7,230 nt of DNA, taken from contig CALBET010000059.1 of assembly GCA_937888665.1 (NCBI GenBank), positions 1 through 7,230 on the forward strand, written 5' to 3'. The notes below the pieces were generated by a model. That model was not told where the DNA came from, searched no databases, and saw only the letters and a list, made by a program, of their open reading frames with translations. Each line of letters begins with the position of its first letter. The first letter of the stretch is position 1. This stretch comes from an uncultured Acidobacteriota bacterium (GTDB taxonomy: Bacteria > Acidobacteriota > Vicinamibacteria > Vicinamibacterales > UBA8438). Shown here piece by piece: positions 1-4,738 of the stretch. The position numbers were made by a program, and so were the translations under genes.

Positions 1-291
1 CGCCGAGGCTCCGAGGCCGAAGGTAACCGCGCCCAACGTGAATAAGTAGACATGCCCGCCTACGTCGAGGCCGAGCCCCCAGGCCGGAAGCTGAGCGGGG
101 CCGAGCCCGCGATTGGCCGCAAGGTCGGGGTCCTGCCCGACGTTGACCATCGAACCTCTGATGTCGATGACAAAAGGGCCGATAGGGCCGGGGTCCTGGG
201 CCGCGGCCTGGGTCACCGAGAGGTGCAGGAGCAGGATGGCCACGCAGAGCGTCAGCGGAGCACGGAAGCACGTCCGCCGGGGAAGACACAT
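1..291 (-). CDS. Secreted, probably outer-membrane beta-barrel protein, N-terminal part (cut by left edge)
   Basis: Ninety-seven codons are open from ATG at 291-289 to the window edge; the C-terminus lies outside. The first ~31 residues form a clear Sec signal peptide: basic n-region (RRTCFR), hydrophobic core (CVAILLLHLSV) and an AAA-Q type cleavage site near residue 31. The mature part begins QDPGPIGPFVIDIRGSMV and continues with short alternating, Gly- and aromatic-containing stretches (WGLGLDVGGHVYLF, then TFGLGASA) typical of beta-hairpins of small outer-membrane barrels. The start was chosen because it gives the complete signal peptide. AGGA sits directly against the ATG, and a TATACT hexamer lies 7 nt upstream, which would fit a leaderless transcript. 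The gene diverges from the dehydratase. The function is unknown; I base secretion on the signal peptide (strong) and the barrel on residue pattern only (moderate). An autotransporter or a plain periplasmic protein is possible. Confidence 0.72.
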   Translation of the reverse strand, partial: MCLPRRTCFRAPLTLCVAILLLHLSVTQAAAQDPGPIGPFVIDIRGSMVNVGQDPDLAANRGLGPAQLPAWGLGLDVGGHVYLFTLGAVTFGLGASA

Positions 292-298
292 TCCTGGG

Positions 299-304
299 AG
301 TATA
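299..304 (-). promoter_or_regulatory. Candidate -10 box of the leftward secreted-protein gene
   Basis: On the minus strand TATACT (5 of 6 to TATAAT) ends 7 nt before the ATG at 291, so transcription would begin at or next to the start codon. No good -35 hexamer is visible 16-18 nt upstream. A second possible minus-strand box, TATAGC at 333-328, would instead give a leader of about 30 nt including the AGGA. Confidence 0.4.
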
Positions 305-329
305 CCGGCGCGGCGTTGAGCCCGACCGC

Positions 330-335
330 TATACT
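330..335 (+). promoter_or_regulatory. Candidate -10 box of the dehydratase gene
   Basis: TATACT ends 10 nt before the ATG at 346, placing the expected transcription start at about 341-344 and leaving almost no leader. No Shine-Dalgarno sequence precedes that ATG, which is consistent with a leaderless or near-leaderless message. TTGAGC at 316-321 is only 8 nt upstream and is too close to be its -35 element. Confidence 0.4.
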
Positions 336-345
336 GCGACCCTAC

Positions 346-1335
346 ATGCATACGGTGGTGTCGGTCTCGGCGATCGAAGATGCGGCGCGTCGGATTGCCG
401 GCGTGGCTCGGCGCACGCCGCTGGTCCGGCTGCCGGTCGACGGGGCCGGGACGACGGTCCTTGCGAAATGCGAGAACTTGCAAGCGGCCGGCGCGTTCAA
501 GATACGCGGGGCCTACAATTTCATCGCCCGTCTGAACGCGGAGGAGCGCGGCCAGGGCGTCATCACCTACTCGTCGGGCAACCACGCCCAGGCGGTCGCC
601 CTGGCGGCCGGCCTCGTCGGGGCGCGGGCGGTCGTGGTGATGCCCACGACGGCGCCGGCGATCAAAGTCGATGGGGCGCGGTCGCTGGGAGCCGAGGTGG
701 TCTTCGAGGGTACGACGTCAGCCGAGCGAAAGCAGCGCGCCGAGACGCTGGCGGCAGCTCAAGGGTTGCGGATGGTGCCGCCGTTCGACCATCCGTGGAT
801 CATCGAAGGACAGGGGACGGTCGGCCTCGAGATTCTGGAGGACTGCCCGGACGCCGCGCGTGTACTCGTGCCGGTTGGCGGCGGCGGGCTGCTGGCAGGC
901 ATCGCGGCAGCGATTAAACAGCAGCGCCCAGACGTGCGGGTCATCGGCGTGGAGCCGACCGGGGCACCCAAGATGCACGCGTCGTTAGCGGCCGGTCATC
1001 CGATCACTCTGGCACGGGTGGCGAGCATCGCCGATGGATTGCTGCCTGTCAGACCTGGAGATCTGACGTTCGACCACGCCCGTCAGCTCGTCGACGACAT
1101 CGTGACGGTATCCGATGACGCCATCGCGACGGCGGTGCTCTGGTTGTTTCGCCGCGCGAAGCTCGTCGTCGAGACGAGCGGGGCGGCCTCCGTGGCGGCC
1201 GCGTTCAGTCATCCGAGCCTGCGCGCGGGAGGGCCAACGGTGGTCGTGCTGAGTGGCGGGAATATCGCGGTCGAGGCCCTTGCCGCGCTCGCCGTCCGCC
1301 TCAACGAGGCCGAGCCGCCAACCGTCCCGCAATGA
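346..1335 (+). CDS. PLP-dependent threonine/serine dehydratase, short form without ACT domain
   Basis: This 329-residue protein belongs to fold-type II PLP enzymes, which deaminate threonine to 2-oxobutanoate (serine to pyruvate) in the cytoplasm. Visible motifs in order are GAFKIRGAYN at 49-58, with Lys52 as the Schiff-base lysine; SSGNHAQAVA at 76-85; the phosphate-binding loop GGGG at 178-181; GVEP at 201-204; ETSGAAS at 276-282; and LSGGN at 302-306 near the PLP pyridine nitrogen. Length and motif order match catabolic TdcB-type dehydratases and serine racemase. The ~180-residue regulatory domain of biosynthetic IlvA is absent, so isoleucine feedback is not expected. The frame is open back to 52, but that extension is antisense to the divergent signal-peptide gene; ATG 346 is where homology begins. 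The 3' end overlaps the convergent cca gene by 35 bp. Serine racemase or another hydroxyamino-acid lyase cannot be excluded from sequence alone. Confidence 0.93.
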   Translation: MHTVVSVSAIEDAARRIAGVARRTPLVRLPVDGAGTTVLAKCENLQAAGAFKIRGAYNFIARLNAEERGQGVITYSSGNHAQAVALAAGLVGARAVVVMPTTAPAIKVDGARSLGAEVVFEGTTSAERKQRAETLAAAQGLRMVPPFDHPWIIEGQGTVGLEILEDCPDAARVLVPVGGGGLLAGIAAAIKQQRPDVRVIGVEPTGAPKMHASLAAGHPITLARVASIADGLLPVRPGDLTFDHARQLVDDIVTVSDDAIATAVLWLFRRAKLVVETSGAASVAAAFSHPSLRAGGPTVVVLSGGNIAVEALAALAVRLNEAEPPTVPQ

Positions 1336-2683
1336 TCTCCTGAGCCGCCGCGACTGCCTCATCCAACGTGGCCACATGGCCGTCGAGTTGCTGTTCGTAC
1401 ACGGCTTTCAGAACCAGGCCGACTTCTGGGCCCGGCATCACGCCGAGGGTCAGCAGGTGGCGTCCAAGTAGAAGCGGCGTCGGCGGCGCGTGCTCGACGC
1501 CCAGCGCTCTGGCCCGACCCAGAAACCAATCCATGGCGGAGCAGTCGAACGCGCCGGTCCTCCCCAGGCAGTCCGACTTGGCCAGCCTGGCCAGGAGCTC
1601 GAGGTCGACTTTCCGCGCCAATCGCCGGAAGGCGCCGTCACCGACATCGCTCGTGCTCCAGTGCCACATGCCAGGTTTTAGGTGCTGCGCGACCAGGCCC
1701 ACGACCTGATGGCGCACGTCGTAGCCATCCATGCACCGTACGTTCAGCCGGTCGAGGACGGTGAGCGTCGGCTCGACTCCGGCCTCTTCGTGGTTCCTGG
1801 AGCGAATCCGGCCATCGATGAGCTCGGTCGTGGCCGGTTTGCCCAGGTCGTGACAGACCGCGCCCAGCATCATCGCCACCCGCTGGGGGCGAGGGAGGTC
1901 GTCGATACGGGTGCGGGCCTCGTCTATCACCAGCATCGTGTGTACCCAGACGTCCCCCTCCGGATGCCACTCTGGCTCCTGTTCGCAGCCGACGAGCGCC
2001 TTCAGTTCCGGGAACAGCCGGTCGACGACGCCAAGCTCGAGCGCCAGTTCGAAGCCGCGTGACGGCCGGTCTGAGAGGAGCAGCAGTTTTTCGAATTCGC
2101 CCCAGATCCGCTCAGCCGGGAGATCGTCGAGCGGCGTGGCGCGGCAGATCCGGCGGGTCTGGTCGTCAACCGACAAGTCGAAGCGGGCCGCGAACTGCAG
2201 CGCGCGAAGTACCCGCAGGCTGTCGTCGCCGAATGTGGCCGGGTCGACCACCCGCAACCGGCGGCTCTCGAGGTCGGCCCTCCCACCGTGGGGGTCCAGA
2301 TACTGCTCCGTCACTGGGTCCCACGCGATCGCGTTGATCGTGAAGTCGCGCCGGCGGGATGCCTCCTCGATGGACAGGTGGGGATCGCCAGTGACCGCGA
2401 AGCCGCGGTGACCTCGGCCGGTCTTCGATTCCGTGCGTGGCAGCGCGACATCGACCGACCCTACCTTGTAGACCGTGAAGCTCTCCCCGACCGCGTTCAC
2501 GGGTGCGACGTCCTCCAGCAGCGTCCTGAGCGGCGCCGCCTCGATGCCGTGAATTTCGAGGTCGATGTCTTTCGACTCCCGTCCGAGCAGCCGATCTCGG
2601 ACCCATCCGCCAACGAACAACGCACGCCCGTTCGCGGTTCGTACCCGTTCGGCAATTCGCGATGCCAGTTCGAATTCGGTCAT
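1301..2683 (-). CDS. cca: CCA-adding tRNA nucleotidyltransferase with HD domain
   Basis: The 460-residue product is a class II polymerase-beta-type nucleotidyltransferase that adds or repairs the 3' CCA of tRNA. The head and neck motifs are complete: GGWVRD at 25-30; the metal-binding DxD at Asp39 and Asp41; RRDFTINA at 111-118; the base-selecting DDxxR at 153-157; and the following VLRALQFAARF helix. Next come ERIWGEFEKLL at 191-201 and an HD phosphohydrolase domain with His248, His278-Asp279 and His298. E. coli-type Cca enzymes carry such a domain and have phosphatase and cyclic-phosphodiesterase activities. ATG 2683 (MTEFEL) was chosen because the 34 residues readable upstream are Arg-rich and fall in the inverted-repeat region. 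The ribosome site is weak (GTGAGAG, about 5 nt away). A pure poly(A) polymerase or a CC- or A-only enzyme is less likely but not excluded. The C-terminal 35 bp are antisense to the end of the dehydratase. Confidence 0.93.
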   Translation of the reverse strand: MTEFELASRIAERVRTANGRALFVGGWVRDRLLGRESKDIDLEIHGIEAAPLRTLLEDVAPVNAVGESFTVYKVGSVDVALPRTESKTGRGHRGFAVTGDPHLSIEEASRRRDFTINAIAWDPVTEQYLDPHGGRADLESRRLRVVDPATFGDDSLRVLRALQFAARFDLSVDDQTRRICRATPLDDLPAERIWGEFEKLLLLSDRPSRGFELALELGVVDRLFPELKALVGCEQEPEWHPEGDVWVHTMLVIDEARTRIDDLPRPQRVAMMLGAVCHDLGKPATTELIDGRIRSRNHEEAGVEPTLTVLDRLNVRCMDGYDVRHQVVGLVAQHLKPGMWHWSTSDVGDGAFRRLARKVDLELLARLAKSDCLGRTGAFDCSAMDWFLGRARALGVEHAPPTPLLLGRHLLTLGVMPGPEVGLVLKAVYEQQLDGHVATLDEAVAAAQEIIAGRLAARPR

Positions 2684-2737
2684 GGTCGCGCTCTCACTGC
2701 CACCGGCTCCCAGCAGGAAACGAGACACGCGCTGCCT

Positions 2738-2836
2738 GTTTCCGGGCGGGGCATCCCGGCTGGCGGCGTTGCGCCTCGGTCGCAAACCGCCCGTTTGCTC
2801 CCTCGCCTCGCCAGCCGGGCGCCGTGCTCCGGAAAC
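2738..2836 (-). repeat. Nested ~99-nt inverted-repeat element in the cca leader
   Basis: The outer arms GTTTCCGG (2738-2745) and CCGGAAAC (2829-2836) are perfect inverses. Inside them GGC (2750-2752) can pair with GCC (2821-2823). The perfect 11-bp arms CCCGGCTGGCG (2755-2765) and CGCCAGCCGGG (2809-2819) follow. The 43-nt loop holds a further perfect 6-bp hairpin, GCAAAC (2782-2787) with GTTTGC (2793-2798), around CGCCC. The element starts about 55 nt upstream of the cca ATG and would be in its transcript if cca is read from a promoter beyond it or from the upstream gene. It could be a dispersed palindromic repeat (REP- or MITE-like), a structured leader or a processing site. Pairing is seen directly; the function is unknown. 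Confidence 0.65.
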
Positions 2837-2849
2837 CGCCGCCGGCCCA

Positions 2850-2890
2850 GGGCGCGCGACAATGCGCGCCCCGCGGCGGTGGAGCGGGGC
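2850..2890. repeat. Two overlapping, mutually exclusive strong hairpins
   Basis: GGGCGCGC (2850-2857) and GCGCGCCC (2864-2871) form a perfect 8-bp stem over the 6-nt loop GACAAT. GCCCCGC (2868-2874) pairs perfectly with GCGGGGC (2884-2890) over 9 nt. The two share bases 2868-2871, so only one can form fully at a time. A further GGGG-T-CCCC palindrome lies at 2895-2903. No ORF with credible coding character covers this stretch. Confidence 0.55.
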
Positions 2891-2924
2891 ACTCGGGGTC
2901 CCCGCGGAACCGCCGCGTGGGGTT

Positions 2925-2939
2925 CGGGGCGCCGCCCCG
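2925..2939 (-). terminator. Terminator-like hairpin after the FGE-fold gene, without U tract
   Basis: CGGGGC and GCCCCG form a perfect 6-bp stem around GCC; the arms extend to 7 bp if the loop is ignored. The hairpin begins 8 nt downstream of the TAG stop (2950-2948) of the leftward gene. No run of T follows on the minus strand, so it is not a canonical intrinsic terminator. It could be an mRNA 3'-end stabiliser or part of the hairpin-rich spacer. Confidence 0.35.
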
Positions 2940-2947
2940 TCTCAGTA

Positions 2948-3625
2948 CTAGTCTCTGGCGAGGCGAAATCCATAGTCGGTGTAGCGGAACGAGGGGTCGA
3001 GACTGCTCCGTGCCGCGGTCCGGTTGATCGTGACCGCGTGACGCCACGCTCCCCCTCGCGATGCGCGCCTCGTGCCCACCTCGGGTCCGTCGGGGTTGAC
3101 GGTTGGCGACCTCGCGTAGAACTCCCGATCGTGCCAGTTGGAGCACCACTCGTGAATGTTCGCGGCGATTCCATAGAGCCCAAAGCCGTTCGGGCGGCCG
3201 AGCGTGACTGGCCAGGGGCCGTCCAGCGGGCCGTGCCCCCCGTTGGGAACCCACTCTGGTATATCGTCACCCCATGGATATCGCCGGCCCTCGGGACCAC
3301 CGCGTGCCGCGCGCTCCCATTCCGCCTCGGTTGGGAGCCGCACCACACCATCGTGCTCCGACCGCCACGCGCAGTACGCCTGCGCATCGTGCCAGTTCAC
3401 ACCTACCGCCGGTTGGTCTGGTTGGCCGAACGCCGGGTTGTCCCACTCCCGCGGCGGCTCGTGAGCCGTTTGGGCCAGAAACCGCGCATACTCAGAACGG
3501 GTGACCGGATAGACGGCCAGCTGGAACGCGTCGACCCAGACCTGATGCACGGGGCGTTCGGCCGCCTGACCCTCGTGGCTACCCATGAGGAACCAGCCGC
3601 GTCGGATGGTGACGAACCTGCACAT
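2948..3625 (-). CDS. FGE/SUMF-fold (sulfatase-modifying-factor domain) protein without the catalytic cysteine
   Basis: The 225-residue protein consists almost entirely of one formylglycine-generating-enzyme-type (C-type-lectin-like) domain. Typical landmarks are RRGWFLMGS (8-16), ERPVHQVWVDAFQLAVYPVTRSEYARFL in the next block (23-50), PAVGVNWHDAQAYCAW (72-87), RLPTEAEWERAARGG (96-110), YPWGDD (116-121), NIHEWCSNW (156-164), RGGAW (190-194) and the terminal YGFRLARD (218-225). In true FGE the stretch after RGGSW carries the copper-binding cysteines that oxidise a sulfatase Cys. Here RGGAWRHAVTINRTAARSS has none, and no sulfatase gene is nearby. A non-FGE role for the fold is therefore likely. 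No signal peptide is visible, so it is probably cytoplasmic. ATG 3625 was chosen because family-like sequence starts there; a GTG at 3697 would add 24 unconvincing residues. The cca gene lies 264 bp downstream on the same strand. Confidence 0.85.
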   Translation of the reverse strand: MCRFVTIRRGWFLMGSHEGQAAERPVHQVWVDAFQLAVYPVTRSEYARFLAQTAHEPPREWDNPAFGQPDQPAVGVNWHDAQAYCAWRSEHDGVVRLPTEAEWERAARGGPEGRRYPWGDDIPEWVPNGGHGPLDGPWPVTLGRPNGFGLYGIAANIHEWCSNWHDREFYARSPTVNPDGPEVGTRRASRGGAWRHAVTINRTAARSSLDPSFRYTDYGFRLARD

Positions 3626-3717
3626 CCGGTGGATCTTGGCACGAATGAAGGAAGCATAGCCGCGGTTGTCAAGGCGATGTCGGACTGGGGGGGCCACGTG
3701 ATGTTGTCCAAGGCTGA

Positions 3718-3740
3718 TATTATTGTCAGTCTGGCCTGAC
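3718..3740 (+). promoter_or_regulatory. AT-rich patch with inverted repeat, candidate promoter/operator of the TRAP operon
   Basis: TATTAT (3718-3723) is the most AT-rich stretch of the divergent spacer and could be a -10 box; no convincing -35 lies 16-18 nt upstream. Directly after it GTCAG (3725-3729) and CTGAC (3736-3740) are perfect inverses around 6 nt, and a strong Shine-Dalgarno sequence follows at 3741. If transcribed this is a small hairpin near the mRNA 5' end; as DNA it is a possible repressor site. On the minus strand the same patch reads TAATAT, so it could also serve the leftward gene. Confidence 0.3.
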
Positions 3741-3748
3741 GGGAGGGG
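3741..3748 (+). promoter_or_regulatory. Strong ribosome-binding site not aligned with the tatT start
   Basis: GGGAGGGG ends 4 nt before a GTG at 3753 and 39 nt before the tatT ATG at 3788. It is ideally placed for the GTG, which opens a 16-codon frame, and too far for direct use by tatT. Confidence 0.5.
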
Positions 3749-3752
3749 AACC

Positions 3753-3803
3753 GTGAAGATAGCCCGCAGGGTCCGCTCGTTCTACGCATGCGCAACTCAG
3801 TGA
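3753..3803 (+). CDS. Possible 16-codon upstream ORF (leader peptide) overlapping the tatT start
   Basis: GTG at 3753 follows a strong Shine-Dalgarno sequence and reads VKIARRVRSFYACATQ before TGA at 3801-3803. That stop lies 10 nt past the tatT ATG, in another frame. Ribosomes finishing this frame could re-initiate at the ATG, coupling tatT translation to the leader. The peptide shows no attenuator-type run of one amino acid. An alternative is that the GTG was once the tatT start and is now out of frame. No in-frame ATG, GTG or TTG precedes 3788 back to the stop at 3737-3739. Confidence 0.3.
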   Translation: MKIARRVRSFYACATQ

Positions 3804-4738
3804 GACTTCGATTCGGGGTGACTGCTCTCGCCGGCATCGCCCTGCTGGCGTCCGGCGGGTGTTCATTGCGATCGCTCGCGGTCAATGCCATCGTACCGAC
3901 GTTGGCGAATCCGGACTCGTATCGCTCCGACGAAGATCCTCAATTGGTGCGGGATTCCTTGCCGTTCCTGCTCAAGACGATCGAGTCGATACTCGACGCA
4001 GAGCCGGAGCAGGTTCAGGCCCTGGTGTTCGCGTGCACCGGGTTCACGTTGTACGGCAACGCGTTTCTGCAGGTTGACGCCGAGGTCGCCGAGTGGGAAG
4101 GGGACTACAAGCGTTCCGCCGCACTACGGGAGCGCACCTGGCGAATATTTGTGCGGGGGCGCGACTACTGTTTGCGCAGTCTCGAGTTGAAGTACGACGG
4201 CATTACCGAGCAGTTACGTCGGGATCCCGCGGCGGCGCTGGCGGACGCCGACGCTGAGGATGTCGAGGTCTTGTTTCTCCTCGGTGCCGCCTGGGGATTG
4301 GCGATCTCGAACGCGCTGGACCAACCGGCCTTGATCGCTGATCTGCCAGCGGTGCGGGCGTTGCTGGAACGGGCGCTCGAGCTCGATGAGGACTACGAGC
4401 GAGGCTCGCTCCACGCGGCGCTGATTACCCTGGAAGCGCTCCCGCCCGAGCTGGGTGGGTCGCCAGCGCGCGCGCGGGTGCACTTCGAACGAGCCATCGA
4501 GTTGTCCAACGGGCTCGACGCCGGTCCGTACGTGACGTTCGCGGCAGGTGTATCGGTGCCGGAAGAGAACCGGGCCGAGTTTCAAGAGTTACTCACCACG
4601 GCGCTGGCTGTCGATCCGGACGAGGATACGAGTCTCCGGCTGCTGAACCTTACTAGCCAACGCCGGGCCAGGTCCCTGCTCGACCAGGTCGACGACCTGT
4701 TCTTCGACGAGTTGGAAACGGAGGAGACCCTTCCATGA
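3788..4738 (+). CDS. tatT: TRAP transporter TatT-family lipoprotein (TPR-like)
   Basis: This 316-residue lipoprotein resembles TatT, the helical TPR-like partner of TRAP receptors described in Treponema pallidum (Tp0956). There it trimerises and binds the solute-binding protein. Residues 1-25 are a lipoprotein signal: basic RNSVRLR, hydrophobic VTALAGIALLA, then SGGC with Cys25 as the lipidation site. Ser at -3 is not the usual Leu, Val or Ile. Family-like blocks follow: LPFLLKTIESILDAEP (58-73), the FTLYGNAFLQVDAEVAE helix (86-102), RGRDYCLRSLELKY (123-136), EDVEVLFLLGAAWGLAIS (157-174), a TPR-like ALLERALELDEDYERGSLH (191-209), ARVHFERAIELS (229-240) and QRRARSLLDQVDDLF (291-305). It probably sits periplasmically, anchored to a membrane. 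Its stop overlaps the next start by 4 bp (ATGA), so the two are coupled. ATG 3788 is the only in-frame start but has no good ribosome site. Confidence 0.9.
   Translation: MRNSVRLRFGVTALAGIALLASGGCSLRSLAVNAIVPTLANPDSYRSDEDPQLVRDSLPFLLKTIESILDAEPEQVQALVFACTGFTLYGNAFLQVDAEVAEWEGDYKRSAALRERTWRIFVRGRDYCLRSLELKYDGITEQLRRDPAAALADADAEDVEVLFLLGAAWGLAISNALDQPALIADLPAVRALLERALELDEDYERGSLHAALITLEALPPELGGSPARARVHFERAIELSNGLDAGPYVTFAAGVSVPEENRAEFQELLTTALAVDPDEDTSLRLLNLTSQRRARSLLDQVDDLFFDELETEETLP
4720..4726 (+). promoter_or_regulatory. Ribosome-binding site of the TRAP solute-binding protein gene
   Basis: GGAGGAG lies 8 nt before ATG 4735, inside the end of tatT. Together with the ATGA stop/start overlap it fixes the start and implies coupled translation at comparable levels. 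Confidence 0.8.

Noticed and set aside
52..345. 98-codon N-terminal extension of the dehydratase frame back to ATG 52
   Set aside because: The extension is low-complexity, has no family similarity and is antisense to a better frame encoding a signal peptide; the TATACT box and family alignment favour ATG 346.
2684..2785. 34-residue N-terminal extension of the cca frame
   Set aside because: The residues do not resemble the family N-terminus and lie in the inverted-repeat element; homology begins shortly after ATG 2683.
2680..3387. Leftward frames of 186-235 codons in other phases of this region
   Set aside because: They overlap the FGE-fold gene out of frame and are rich in Arg, Ala, Gly and Pro without domains.
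3653..3672. Minus-strand TTGACA (3672-3667) and TATGCT (3658-3653) as a sigma70 promoter
   Set aside because: Only 8 nt separate them, too short for a -35/-10 pair; each alone is weak evidence.
3626..3697. GTG start at 3697 for the FGE-fold gene
   Set aside because: The added 24 residues are not family-like and have no signal peptide; ATG 3625 leads directly into the domain.
3695..3700. CACGTG palindrome in the divergent spacer
   Set aside because: A single 6-bp palindrome is expected by chance in GC-rich DNA and has no second copy nearby.
2288..3739. Rightward 483-codon open frame
   Set aside because: It is Arg/Pro-rich, has no recognisable motif and runs antisense to the 5' part of cca and the whole FGE-fold gene; typical of a GC-rich shadow frame.
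3753..3830. Frameshifted tatT with its true start at GTG 3753
   Set aside because: The product from ATG 3788 already has a complete lipoprotein signal, so no frameshift is needed; kept only as an alternative to the leader-ORF idea.
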